A stretch of 64,000 bases of DNA from NCBI GenBank assembly GCA_030536515.1, contig JAUNPV010000007.1, positions 1 to 64,000 of the forward strand. Direction: 5' to 3'. Below the pieces are notes generated by a model that had not been told where the DNA came from, made no database searches, and saw only the letters and a list, made by a program, of their open reading frames with translations. This DNA is from Eubacteriales bacterium. Lineage in GTDB: Bacteria; Bacillota; Clostridia; Oscillospirales; Oscillospiraceae. Below, piece by piece: positions 30,526-39,469 of this stretch. Positions within the stretch are counted from its first letter, which is position 1, and each line of letters starts with the position of its first letter. A program made the position numbers and the translations under genes.

Positions 30526-32814
30526 ATGAAGATCAAAAGAATTGTTGCTGCGGCCCTTTGCCTGCTGCTGGTTTTGGGCTGCTTTGGCGGCTGCGCCAGG
30601 GAGGACGGCCCGGCGGTGGAGGCCGGGACGAAGCCCCAGGAGGCCCCGGGCCTGAATGTCAAGGGCCGGTATGTGGAAAAGGCCCTGGCCCTGCCCGAAT
30701 GCGCCTATGCCAAGGACATGGTGATGCTGGCCGACGGGCGGCTGCGGGTGGCCCTGCAGGGGGAAAGCGGGGAAATCCTGCTGTACACCAGCACGTCTCT
30801 GGGCGAAAGCTGGGAGGAGCAGCAGCCCCTGCCCGCCGAGATTACCGCCGGCGGGAACATTGAAATTGAAACCCTGGCCCTGTCCCCCGACGGCACCGTG
30901 TTCTGCGACACCATTGAAACCCTGGCAGACGAAACGGTCCAGCCCCACCTGTGGGTTATCAGCCCGGAGGGGGCCTGCCGGGAGCTGCCCCTTACCTACC
31001 CGGAGCTGATGCCGGACTGGGGCTTCTTCCTGCCCAACGCCGATTTTACGGAGGATGGGCGGCTGTTCGCCCAGGTCTATGCCTCCGGTGTCCATGAGCT
31101 GAACCTGGAAACCGGGGAATTTGGCGATAATGTCAGCGAATTGGAGACCAACCTGCTGCGCATCGGCTGCGGCGGCAATGATGTCTATATGCTGGGCTGG
31201 TCCACCGCCAGCTATTACCACGACGGACAGACCACCGTCCTGCCGGAGGTGCTGGGGACCCAGGTGGAGGAGAATCTGAAAAAAACCGAGGGCAATCCCC
31301 CCAGAGTCATTTTCTGGGAGAACCCCGAGGGCTACCTGTTCTTCACCACCACAGAGGGCCTGTACAGCTATATCCCCGGCGGCGCCGTCACCGAGGAGCT
31401 GATGCAGGGAGCCCAGTGCTCTCTGGGGGACCCCCGGTGCTATCCCATTGCACTGACCGGGACCGAGGACGGCAGCTTCTATCTGCTGTGCAATCTGGAC
31501 GGGGAGCCTGCCCTGTGCCGCTTTGTCTATGACGAGACCGTGCCCACCGTGGCGGAGACCGAGCTGCACATCTACACCCTCTACCCCGACGACGATTTGA
31601 GCCAGATGATTTCCCGGTTCCAGAAGGAAAATCTGGAGATTTCCGTGGAGCTGGAGGTGGGCCTGTCCGGAGAAAGCGGCATGAACGAGGCCGACGCCAT
31701 CCGCACCCTGAACACGGAAATTCTGGCAGGCACCGGCCCGGACCTTATCTGCCTGGACGGCTTCGATTTGAATACCTATCTGGAAAAGGGACTGCTGGCG
31801 GATTTGAGCGGCTTGCTGGCCCAGGCCGGGCCCCTGCTGGAGCAGGTCACCGGCTGCTACGGTGCAGACGGGAAAATCTGCGCCCTGCCCACCTGCTTTG
31901 CCATTCCCGCCATCTACGGCCAGGAGCAGACCGTTTCCCAGATTCACGACCTGCCCTCCCTGGTGGCGGCGGCCCAGCAGGCCCGGGAGGCCCATCCGGA
32001 TGTTGACCGGATTGTCAACGGAATGCAGCCTGCCATGCTGGCAGACCAGTATTATGACAGCTGCTCCGCCGCCTGGGTGAAGCCCGACGGGACCCTGGAT
32101 GCGCAAAAGCTGGCCCAGTTCTACGGGGCCATGAAGGACCTGTACGCCCTGGACGAGAGCTTCCGCCAGGAGAATCAGGACTGGATTGCTGCAATCGAGA
32201 AAAACCTGGATGACTATTTTGCCCCGGGACAGTATACCGGCATTGGCGGCGCAATCAATGTAATCAGCGAAATCAGCTATCTGTCCGCCGGTACCCTGGA
32301 CAGCATGGAGCAGTGGTCCTTTGCTCTGGGCGGGGAGCAGGAGTACCTGGGCGAGGGCTATGTCACCGCTGCATTCAGCGGACAGGCCTCCAACGTCTTC
32401 CTGCCCCGGCGGATTATGGGCATTCTGACCACCGCAGCCCAGCCAGAGGCGGCGGAAACCTTCCTCTCCTTCATGCTCAGCGACAAGATTCAGGCCGAGA
32501 CCCTGTCCGCCGGCTTCCCGGTGAACCGGACGGTTTTCGACCGGGAAATCCAGGAGGAGGGCTATACGGATGCGGTCTTTGGCTCATCTGACGGCGAGGG
32601 AAACTCCATCAGCTACACCGCCAAGTGGCCCGACGCCCAGCGGCGCAGCCAGCTGAAGGGCTGGGTGGACGCTCTGACCACCCCCGCCAGCACCAACCGC
32701 ACCATCCGCAAAATGGTCCTGGCCCAGATGGCCGACTGCTGCAACGGCGTTACCACCCCGGACCAGGCCGCCCAGGCCGCCTTACAGGCCCTGAACCTGT
32801 ACCTGTCCGAATAA
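30526..32814 (+). CDS. Large lipoprotein: propeller-like region plus family 1 solute-binding domain
   Basis: 762 residues, AAGGAGG nine bases before ATG 30526. Signal with lipobox (LLLVLGCFGGCARED), so it is anchored outside the membrane. Residues ~40-350 are beta-rich with repeated DGR/DG turns and an Asp-box-like TSTSLGESWEE, suggesting a propeller. From about residue 360 (ELHIYTLYPDDDLSQMISRFQKEN) it is a bacterial family 1 solute-binding protein, with TGPDLICLDGFDLNTYLEKGLLADLSGLL and RRIMGILTTAAQPEAAETFLSFML. It should feed the two permeases upstream. The fused N-terminal domain is about double the usual size; it may bind a polymer or sense it for the kinase. Confidence 0.85.
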   Translation: MKIKRIVAAALCLLLVLGCFGGCAREDGPAVEAGTKPQEAPGLNVKGRYVEKALALPECAYAKDMVMLADGRLRVALQGESGEILLYTSTSLGESWEEQQPLPAEITAGGNIEIETLALSPDGTVFCDTIETLADETVQPHLWVISPEGACRELPLTYPELMPDWGFFLPNADFTEDGRLFAQVYASGVHELNLETGEFGDNVSELETNLLRIGCGGNDVYMLGWSTASYYHDGQTTVLPEVLGTQVEENLKKTEGNPPRVIFWENPEGYLFFTTTEGLYSYIPGGAVTEELMQGAQCSLGDPRCYPIALTGTEDGSFYLLCNLDGEPALCRFVYDETVPTVAETELHIYTLYPDDDLSQMISRFQKENLEISVELEVGLSGESGMNEADAIRTLNTEILAGTGPDLICLDGFDLNTYLEKGLLADLSGLLAQAGPLLEQVTGCYGADGKICALPTCFAIPAIYGQEQTVSQIHDLPSLVAAAQQAREAHPDVDRIVNGMQPAMLADQYYDSCSAAWVKPDGTLDAQKLAQFYGAMKDLYALDESFRQENQDWIAAIEKNLDDYFAPGQYTGIGGAINVISEISYLSAGTLDSMEQWSFALGGEQEYLGEGYVTAAFSGQASNVFLPRRIMGILTTAAQPEAAETFLSFMLSDKIQAETLSAGFPVNRTVFDREIQEEGYTDAVFGSSDGEGNSISYTAKWPDAQRRSQLKGWVDALTTPASTNRTIRKMVLAQMADCCNGVTTPDQAAQAALQALNLYLSE

Positions 32815-32821
32815 CCCAGCC

Positions 32822-32853
32822 AAAAGCACCGGGCGCAAGCCCGGTGCTTTTTT
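32822..32853 (+). terminator. Intrinsic terminator after the lipoprotein gene
   Basis: AAAAGCACCGGGC and GCCCGGTGCTTTTTT around GCAA. Confidence 0.92.
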
Positions 32854-32882
32854 CAGTCTTGTGCTTATCGGGATGGCGCTGC

Positions 32883-33040
32883 AAAGCCTTCTCCTTGAGG
32901 AGAAGGTGTCACGGCAAAGCCGTGACGGATGAGGTGTTGCTGGTTTATTGAGCTGTATGTTAGACGTACTGCGGTAACACCTCATCAGTCATAGCCCCCG
33001 GTTGGGGGCTATGACAGCTTCTCCTCAAGGAGAAGCCTTT
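32883..33040. repeat. 158-bp inverted-repeat element
   Basis: Left end AAAGCCTTCTCCTTGAGGAG and right end CTCCTCAAGGAGAAGCCTTT are near-perfect complements; next to them GTGTCACGGC..GCCGTGAC and GTCATAGCCCC..GGGGGCTATGAC make inner hairpins, then GATGAGGTGTT with AACACCTCATC. MITE-like, no ORF. A relative with different ends lies at 52236-52408. Confidence 0.75.
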
Positions 33041-33112
33041 GGACTGCACGTTTGCTAACGGAAGCGGATAAGCATATTTTGTAAATTTTTTGTTGAATTA
33101 TATACATGACCA

Positions 33113-33141
33113 TTGACAGATGGCCCTGGGGCGTGTATAGT
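33113..33141 (+). promoter_or_regulatory. Promoter of the acyltransferase-like/glmM operon
   Basis: TTGACA (33113-33118), 17 bases, TATAGT (33136-33141). Confidence 0.8.
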
Positions 33142-33184
33142 AAGTAGGTCCGAATTCCGGACGCATTTGAAGGGAGGAAACCTT

Positions 33185-33850
33185 ATGGTAAAAACCCAAG
33201 AGCTATTTGACATGACCCATTCCCTGGCAGGCAGCTATTTGACGGATTTTGAATACCCCTGGCAGGCGCTGGGCGGCATCAAAGGGCTGATTCTCTCCCT
33301 GGGCCCCGGGCTGGGGGAGCAGTACATAGAATATGCGCCCCAGGTGTGGGTGCACAAAACCGCCGTTGTGGCTCCCACGGCGTATCTCGGCGCGCCCTGC
33401 ATCATCGGCGCCGGGACTGAGGTCCGCCACTGCGCCTTCATCCGGGGCAGCGCCCTGGTGGGGGAGAACTGCGTGGTTGGTAACTCCGTGGAGCTGAAAA
33501 ATGTGATTTTATTCGACAATGTCCAGGTCCCCCACTACAATTACGTGGGCGACAGCATCCTAGGCTACAAATCCCACATGGGTGCCGGAAGCCTGACCTC
33601 CAACGTCAAGTCCGACAAGACCCTGGTGGTGGTGAAGTCCTGGGCAGAGGAAATGCCCACGGGGCTGAAAAAATTCGGCGCTATGGTGGGCGATTTCGTG
33701 GAGGTGGGCTGCAACAGCGTCCTGAACCCCGGCACCGTGGTGGGCCGCCATACCAACATCTATCCCACCTCCTGCGTCCGGGGCGTGGTGCCGCCGGACA
33801 GCATCTGGAAAAAAGACGGAACCGTGGTGGCCAAGCGGCCTGCGGTCTGA
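33185..33850 (+). CDS. Left-handed beta-helix (GlmU-C-like) protein
   Basis: 221 residues, start 33185 after GGGAGG. Hexapeptide-repeat text (VWVHKTAVVAPTAYLGAPCIIGAGTEVRHC, GENCVVGNSVELKN, DSILGYKSHMGAGSLTSNVKSDK) forms a left-handed beta-helix as in the acetyltransferase half of GlmU. The pyrophosphorylase half is missing. It precedes glmM, so a role in UDP-GlcNAc synthesis is likely; the acetyl-CoA site is not proven. Confidence 0.85.
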   Translation: MVKTQELFDMTHSLAGSYLTDFEYPWQALGGIKGLILSLGPGLGEQYIEYAPQVWVHKTAVVAPTAYLGAPCIIGAGTEVRHCAFIRGSALVGENCVVGNSVELKNVILFDNVQVPHYNYVGDSILGYKSHMGAGSLTSNVKSDKTLVVVKSWAEEMPTGLKKFGAMVGDFVEVGCNSVLNPGTVVGRHTNIYPTSCVRGVVPPDSIWKKDGTVVAKRPAV

Positions 33851-33866
33851 ACAAGGAGTCAATGCT

Positions 33867-35252
33867 ATGGGAAAATATTTTGGAACCGACGGCTTCCGGG
33901 GAGAAGCCAACTGCAACCTCACCGCCGACCACGCCTACAAGGTGGGCCGCTTCCTGGGCTGGTACTACACCCAGCTGAAGCGCCGCAGCGGCGGCGACGG
34001 CCCCGCCCGCATCGTCATCGGCAAGGACACCCGCCGCAGCAGCTATATGTTTGAATACAGCCTGGTGGGCGGCCTGGTGGCCTCCGGGGCGGATGCCTAC
34101 CTGCTCCACGTCACCACCACCCCGTCTGTTGCCTACGTGGCCCGGACCGAGGGCTTTGACTGCGGCATTATGATTTCCGCCAGCCACAACCCCTATTACG
34201 ACAACGGCATCAAGCTCATCAACGGCTTCGGCGAGAAGATGGACGAGAGCGTCATTTCCCTGGTGGAGGCCTATCTGGACGGCCACCTGGAGGCCTTCGG
34301 CCGGGCCTGGGAGGAGCTGCCTCTGGCCAAGCGGGACACCATCGGCCGGACCGTTGACCATGTGGCGGGCCGGAACCGGTACATCGGCTACCTCATCTCC
34401 CTGGGGCTTTACTCCTTCAAGGGCACCAAGGTGGGCCTGGACTGCGCCAACGGCTCCTCCTGGAACATTGCCAAGTCCGTCTTTGACGCTCTGGGGGCCA
34501 AGACCTACGTCATCAACGCCGAGCCCGACGGCTACAACATCAACCGGGACGCCGGGTCCACCCACATCGAGGGCCTGCGCCGGTTCGTGCTGGACAACGG
34601 CCTGGACGTGGGCTTTGCCTACGACGGCGATGCCGACCGGTGCCTGTGCGTGGACGAAAAGGGTAACGTGGTCACCGGCGACCACATCCTCTACATCTAC
34701 GGCAAGTACATGAAGGACCGCAGCAAGCTGCTGAACAACACGGTGGTCACCACGGTGATGTCCAACTTCGGCCTGTACAAGGCCTTCGACGAGCTGGGCA
34801 TCGACTACGCCAAAACCGCCGTTGGGGACAAATACGTCTACGAATACATGATGCGCACCGGCTGCCGCCTGGGCGGCGAGCAGAGCGGCCACATCATCTT
34901 CTCCAAGTACGCCTCCACCGGCGACGGCATTCTCACCAGCCTGAAAATCATGGAGGTGATGAAGGCCAGAAAGCAGCCCCTCAGCGAGCTGTGCCGGGGC
35001 TTCACCTTCTATCCCCAGGTGCTGCAAAACGTCCGTGTCACCGACAAGGCCGCCGCCCAGGCGGACCCCGATGTCCAGGCCGCCGTGGCGGAGGTCACCG
35101 CCCAGCTGGGGGACACCGGCCGCATTCTGGTCCGGGAATCCGGCACCGAGCCGGTGATCCGGGTGATGGTGGAGGCCGAGGACCAGGCCGTCTGCCAGAA
35201 ATACACCGACCAGGTAGCCGCCGTCATCCGCCAGAAGGGCTATACGGTTTAA
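33867..35252 (+). CDS. glmM: Phosphoglucosamine mutase
   Basis: 461 residues. KYFGTDGFRGEAN at the start, active-site serine loop ISASHNPYYDNG (around residue 105), metal loop AYDGDADRCLCVD and the phosphate-binding end VRESGTEPVIRVMVE. Converts glucosamine-6-phosphate to glucosamine-1-phosphate for peptidoglycan precursors. 16 bases behind the GlmU-C-like gene, which strengthens both calls. The sequence could also fit the wider phosphohexomutase family, but context supports GlmM. Confidence 0.92.
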   Translation: MGKYFGTDGFRGEANCNLTADHAYKVGRFLGWYYTQLKRRSGGDGPARIVIGKDTRRSSYMFEYSLVGGLVASGADAYLLHVTTTPSVAYVARTEGFDCGIMISASHNPYYDNGIKLINGFGEKMDESVISLVEAYLDGHLEAFGRAWEELPLAKRDTIGRTVDHVAGRNRYIGYLISLGLYSFKGTKVGLDCANGSSWNIAKSVFDALGAKTYVINAEPDGYNINRDAGSTHIEGLRRFVLDNGLDVGFAYDGDADRCLCVDEKGNVVTGDHILYIYGKYMKDRSKLLNNTVVTTVMSNFGLYKAFDELGIDYAKTAVGDKYVYEYMMRTGCRLGGEQSGHIIFSKYASTGDGILTSLKIMEVMKARKQPLSELCRGFTFYPQVLQNVRVTDKAAAQADPDVQAAVAEVTAQLGDTGRILVRESGTEPVIRVMVEAEDQAVCQKYTDQVAAVIRQKGYTV

Positions 35253-35259
35253 TACGAAC

Positions 35260-35292
35260 AAAGCTCCCCACAGGCAGTGGGGAGCTTTTTTA
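35260..35292 (+). terminator. Intrinsic terminator of glmM
   Basis: AAGCTCCCCAC and GTGGGGAGCTTTTTT around AGGCA. Confidence 0.92.
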
Positions 35293-35375
35293 TCAGGGGA
35301 AAACCACGGTGCAGCAGCGGTCGTTGACGGTGCCGTCGGTGTAGACGGCCTGGTCGGCGATGCGGCTTGCGCCGA

Positions 35376-35440
35376 TGGCGGCCTGGGGTCAGGCCGCCCT
35401 ACGGGGGGCGAAAGGCGGTCAGCGTGAGCTGACCGCCTTT
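35376..35440. terminator. GTAGGG-type repeat and hairpin downstream of ileS
   Basis: GCGGCCTGGGGTCAGGCCGC followed by CCTAC (35377-35402) is a GTAGGG-CGGCCTG repeat in reverse. AAAGGCGGTCAGC pairs with GCTGACCGCCTTT (35411-35440) and can end ileS on the minus strand. Confidence 0.7.
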
Positions 35441-35464
35441 TGTAACAGGGGAGTGCAGCCGGAA

Positions 35465-38257
35465 TCAGAACTCCACGTCCAGCTTGGCCACCACGGCGGC
35501 GCAGCGGGGGCACAGGCCGTTTTCGTCGGCGCTCTGGGAGTGCATCCAGCAGCGGGGGCACTTCTCGCCCTTGGCCTCGCTGACACCGATGGTCAGGCCG
35601 GGGAAGTTCTCGGCCTGGGCGGTCTCGGCACCGGCCTCGGGAGCGCCCCAGGTGCACTCGGAGACAATGAACAGCTCAGAAAGGTTCTTGCCCTCGCAGG
35701 CGGCCTTCAGAGCCACGTCGGCGGTATCCAGGGTCACGTGGGCCTCCAGGGCCTTGCCGATGCGCTTGTCGGCCCGGGCCTTTTCCAGCACGCCGTTGAC
35801 ATCCTGGCGCAGCTTCATCAGGGTGTCCCAGGCGGCCATGGCGTTTTCGTCCAGAGCGTACGCAGCAAAGCTCTCGGGCATCCGGTTCAGCAGAATGTTC
35901 CGGGTGTCGTCACCGTCCCGGTGGGGCATGGCCTGCCAGATTTCGTCGCAGGTGAAGGCCAGAATGGGGGCGAAGACCTTGGCCATGGCATCCAGAATCA
36001 GATACAGGGCGGTCTGGGCAGAGCGGCGGCGCAGGCCGTCCCGCTCCTCGCAGTACAGCCGGTCCTTCAGGATGTCCAGGTAGAAGCTGGACAGCTCCAC
36101 CACGCAGAAATCGTTGATGGCGTGGGAAATCACGTGGAACTCATAACCCATGTAGGCGGCCCGGCAGGCCTCCACCAGGGCGTTCAGCTTGGTCAGCGCC
36201 CACTTGTCCAGCTCCTCCATCTGCTCGGCAGGAACCAGGTTGTTGGGGTCAAAGCCGTCCAGGTTGCCCAGGCAGTACCGGGCGGTGTTGCGGAATTTCA
36301 GATAGTTCTGGCTCAGCTGCTTGAAAATCTCCTTGGAGCAGCGCATATCGGCGTGATAGTCGGCGGAGCCTGCCCACAGGCGGACGATGTCTGCGCCGTA
36401 CTCCTTGATGAGCACGTTGGGGTCCATGCCGTTGCCCAGGGACTTGTGCATGGCACGGCCCTGGCCGTCCACGGTCCAGCCGTGGGTGATGACCTGGCGG
36501 AAGGGGGCCCCCTGGCCCAGAGCGCCCACGGAGGTCAGAAGGGAAGACTGGAACCAGCCCCGGTACTGGTCTGCACCCTCCAGGTACACGTCGGCGGGCC
36601 ACAGCTCGGGAGTCCGGCGGTGGAGGGAGGCAAAGTGGGTGGAGCCGGAGTCGAACCAGCCGTCCAGGGTGTCGGTCTCCTTTTCAAAGCCGTGAGCCTT
36701 GCCGCAGTGGGGGCAGATGAGGCCCTCGGGAATCAGCTCGGAAGCATCCTTTTCAAACCAGATGTTGGAGCCGTGCTGGTCAAACAGCTTGGAAATGTGC
36801 TCGATGGTCTCGGGGGTGCACACGGGCTTGCCGCATTCCTTGCAGTAGAACACGGGAATGGGCAGGCCCCACCGGCGCTGGCGGGAGATGCACCAGTCGG
36901 CCCGCTCCCGAATCATGCTCTCCATCCGGTCGCCGCCCCAGCTGGGGAACCACTGGACGTTCTGGATGGCGGCCACGGACTCGTCCTTGAACGACTCCAC
37001 AGAGCAGAACCACTGGGGGGTGGCCCGGAAGATGATGGGGTTCTTGCACCGCCAGCAGTGGGGGTAGGAGTGAAGAATCTCTTCGCTGGCGAAGAGCATT
37101 CCGCTTTCCTTCATGTCGGCCAGGATGATGGGGTTAGACTCGTCGGTTTTCAGACCGGCGTAGGGGCCTGCATAGTCGGTGTGGCGGCCCTGGTCGTCCA
37201 CGGGGACCACCAGGTCCATGCCGTAGCGCATACAGGTCTGGTAGTCGTCAGCGCCGAAGCCGGGGGCGGTGTGGACGCAGCCGGTGCCGGAGTCCATGGT
37301 GACGTACTCGGCGTTCAGCAGCCGGGAGGTCTTGGGCAGGAAGGGGTGCTGGGCCAGCATATTTTCAAAGAAGGAGCCGGGGTAGGTGGCCAGAACCTCG
37401 TAGGTTTCAAAGCCGCCCATTTTCATCACCTTGTCCATCAGGGCCTCGGCCATGATGTAGGTCTCGCCGTTGTCCGCCTTCACCAGCACATAGCTGTCCC
37501 GGGGGTGCATGGAAATGCCCATGTTGCCGGGCAGGGTCCAGATGGTGGTGGTCCAGATGACGAAGTAGGTTTTGCTCAGGTCAAACTGGCTGAGCTTGCC
37601 CAGGTCATCCTTCATGGGGAACTTGACGTAGACGGAGGTGCAGGGGTCGTCCTGGTATTCAATCTCAGCCTCGGCCAGGGCGGTCTCGTCCTTGGGGCAC
37701 CAGTACACAGGCTTCAGGCCCTTGTAGATGTAGCCCTTCTGATACATGGCGCCAAAGACCTTCACCTCCTCGGCCTCAAAGTGCTTGTCCATGGTCCGGT
37801 AGGGATTTTCCCAGTCGCCCACCACGCCCAGACGGCGGAAGCTGGTCATCTGCCGCTGGATATACTCCTCGGCAAAGTCAGCGCAGGCGGACCGGAACTC
37901 AGGCACAGGCATGGCCTTGCGGTTGAGCTTGTTTTTCTTGATGATGGCGGACTCGATGGGCATACCGTGGTTGTCCCAGCCGGGGACGTAGGGGGTGTAG
38001 TAGCCCATCATGGCGTGGGAGCGGACGATGAAGTCCTTCAGGGTCTTGTTCATGGCGGTGCCCATGTGGATATCGCCGTTAGAGAAGGGAGGGCCGTCGT
38101 GGAGGACGAACCGGGGGCAGCCGTCATTTTTCTCCAGCATCAGCCGGTACAGCTCCTGGGTATTCCAGCGCTCCAGCATCCCGGGCTCCCGGGCAGGCAG
38201 ACCGGCCTTCATGGGGAAGGACGTTTTCGGGGTGATAATCGTGTTTTTGTATTCCAT
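35465..38257 (-). CDS. ileS: Isoleucyl-tRNA synthetase
   Basis: 930 residues from ATG 38257 (GGAGG upstream). Charges tRNA-Ile. Class I signature 1 is HDGPPFSNGDIHMGT at ~53-67, the second signature MHKSLGN follows the second half of the Rossmann fold, and the C-terminal zinc finger is CPRCWMHSQSADENGLCPRC. The large editing domain (CP1) is present. The last His of the HIGH box is Thr here and KMSKS reads MHKSL, variants that occur in clostridial enzymes. Control is by the T-box leader just upstream. Confidence 0.96.
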   Translation of the reverse strand: MEYKNTIITPKTSFPMKAGLPAREPGMLERWNTQELYRLMLEKNDGCPRFVLHDGPPFSNGDIHMGTAMNKTLKDFIVRSHAMMGYYTPYVPGWDNHGMPIESAIIKKNKLNRKAMPVPEFRSACADFAEEYIQRQMTSFRRLGVVGDWENPYRTMDKHFEAEEVKVFGAMYQKGYIYKGLKPVYWCPKDETALAEAEIEYQDDPCTSVYVKFPMKDDLGKLSQFDLSKTYFVIWTTTIWTLPGNMGISMHPRDSYVLVKADNGETYIMAEALMDKVMKMGGFETYEVLATYPGSFFENMLAQHPFLPKTSRLLNAEYVTMDSGTGCVHTAPGFGADDYQTCMRYGMDLVVPVDDQGRHTDYAGPYAGLKTDESNPIILADMKESGMLFASEEILHSYPHCWRCKNPIIFRATPQWFCSVESFKDESVAAIQNVQWFPSWGGDRMESMIRERADWCISRQRRWGLPIPVFYCKECGKPVCTPETIEHISKLFDQHGSNIWFEKDASELIPEGLICPHCGKAHGFEKETDTLDGWFDSGSTHFASLHRRTPELWPADVYLEGADQYRGWFQSSLLTSVGALGQGAPFRQVITHGWTVDGQGRAMHKSLGNGMDPNVLIKEYGADIVRLWAGSADYHADMRCSKEIFKQLSQNYLKFRNTARYCLGNLDGFDPNNLVPAEQMEELDKWALTKLNALVEACRAAYMGYEFHVISHAINDFCVVELSSFYLDILKDRLYCEERDGLRRRSAQTALYLILDAMAKVFAPILAFTCDEIWQAMPHRDGDDTRNILLNRMPESFAAYALDENAMAAWDTLMKLRQDVNGVLEKARADKRIGKALEAHVTLDTADVALKAACEGKNLSELFIVSECTWGAPEAGAETAQAENFPGLTIGVSEAKGEKCPRCWMHSQSADENGLCPRCAAVVAKLDVEF

Positions 38258-38284
38258 TGGGAAATGACCTCCATTGAAAAATTG

Positions 38285-38460
38285 AAATAAGCCTTCCCCC
38301 TCGGGGGAAGGTGCCCCAGTTCGCAAACTGGGGCGGATGAGGGGCGTACCCCATTGGGCATCGTAGGGAACGGATTTATCCGTTCCGGCCAGCCGGTGCT
38401 TTTGCACTTTCCTGGCAATTTGGGCATTCCCATGCGGAACGGATAAATCCGTTCCCTACG
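38285..38460. repeat. Inverted-repeat half element and two GTAGGG-AACGGAT repeats
   Basis: AAGCCTTCCCCCTCGGGGGAAGG and GCCCCAGTTcgcaaACTGGGGC (38288-38332), then GTAGGGAACGGATTTATCCG (38364) and its reverse ending CCCTAC (38434-38460). Lies between the ileS leader terminator and its start codon. Confidence 0.7.
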
Positions 38461-38465
38461 GTGCA

Positions 38466-38740
38466 GAAAAAGCGCCTTTGTCTCCATAATAAGAGACAAA
38501 GGCGCATGACCTCTGCGGTACCACTCTTGTTCCGGCCTTGGCCGGCACTCGAATGCGCGTTATCGGGCGCAGCCCGGCGCAGCCTACCGTCGAAACTTCG
38601 GTGCGCAGCTCGGAGGTGATACCCGGATGCGCCTGCTTGCTGCCTTTCACCAACCGGCGGCTCTCTGAAAGCGGTGTGCATACGGACGTGTCCCCGTCAA
38701 TGCCTGTGATATGATGTCCTTGTGAGCGTGAAGGGGCTTT
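38466..38740 (-). promoter_or_regulatory. T-box riboswitch, isoleucine
   Basis: On the minus strand: stem I with AGAGAGCC and GGTTGGTGAAAGGCAGC, a specifier ATC in GGGTATCACC (38618-38620), the T-box AAGAGTGGTACCGC (38511-38528), and the terminator GCGCCTTTGTCTC/GAGACAAAGGCGCTTTTT (38466-38505). The ATC specifier fits ileS directly downstream. Uncharged tRNA-Ile would pair and prevent termination. The 5' boundary is approximate. Confidence 0.92.
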
Positions 38741-38768
38741 TTCGCCTGCGCTCAGAATGACAGTGTTT

Positions 38769-39431
38769 TTATTTGCTCTTGGGGTCGTAGTTCCGGCCGA
38801 ACTGGAGGTTCAGGCTGGCGAACTTGCTGGTGGTGGAGTCGTTGGCGGTGGGGTGCTTGGGAGATGCCTTGGGTGCGTGGTCCTCGGTGGTGCCCACAAT
38901 GGCCTCCACGCTCTGGGCAATGGCATCGGCCACGGCGTCGCTGGTCTCGGCCTGGGGGGCAGGCTGGGGCTGGGCGGGGGCGTTGGAGGTCTTGATCCGC
39001 TCCAGAGCCTGGATGCAGGAGCGCATCTGCTCCTGAATCTCGGCAATGCGGGTGCTGGCCACCTGACGGGCCTCCTCCACACGGGCGTTCTCGGCGGCGG
39101 CCAGCGCGTCGGTGCTGGCATTGCTCTGCTGAACGGCGGTGCTGGCAGAGGAGAGCATCTTGTTGCACTTGGCCTCGGCCTCCATGACCATCTTGTCACA
39201 GGTCCGCTGGGCGTTGACAACGGCCTCCTTCATGGAAGCCTCGTTCTTGCGGTACTCCTCCAGCTTGCCGACCAGGACCCGCATCTTGCTTTTCAGCAGG
39301 GCGTTCTCCTTGTACAGCGTTACGTAGTCCTCGGTCAGAGGCTCCAGAAACTCATCGACCTGCTGCATATCGTAGCCGCCGAAGGTGGACCTGCCGAAGG
39401 AAATCTGATCAATTTGCTGCGGTGTAAACAT
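38769..39431 (-). CDS. divIVA: DivIVA-domain protein
   Basis: 220 residues. N-terminal DivIVA motif MFTPQQIDQISFGRSTFGGYDMQQVDEFLE (F17-like Phe and the crossed loop for membrane curvature), a long coiled coil (residues ~35-150), then an Ala/Pro/Gln-rich tail. Marks division sites and poles and recruits division proteins. Follows sepF by 38 bases, in the usual order for Firmicutes. Confidence 0.92.
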   Translation of the reverse strand: MFTPQQIDQISFGRSTFGGYDMQQVDEFLEPLTEDYVTLYKENALLKSKMRVLVGKLEEYRKNEASMKEAVVNAQRTCDKMVMEAEAKCNKMLSSASTAVQQSNASTDALAAAENARVEEARQVASTRIAEIQEQMRSCIQALERIKTSNAPAQPQPAPQAETSDAVADAIAQSVEAIVGTTEDHAPKASPKHPTANDSTTSKFASLNLQFGRNYDPKSK

Positions 39432-39469
39432 GAGTGTGTTTCTCCTTCCTTACCGGGTAGTGTTCAAAA

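Noticed and set aside
28760-32106. Two ~545-codon minus-strand frames
   Set aside because: Antisense of the kinase and lipoprotein genes; no domain, no start sites.
33681-35657. Long minus-strand open frame over glmM
   Set aside because: Antisense shadow of a clear glmM; long shadows are expected at this GC content.
35360-38290. A 976-codon plus-strand open frame
   Set aside because: It is the exact antisense of ileS; the translation is low-complexity (Gly/Val/His-rich) and ileS is certain.
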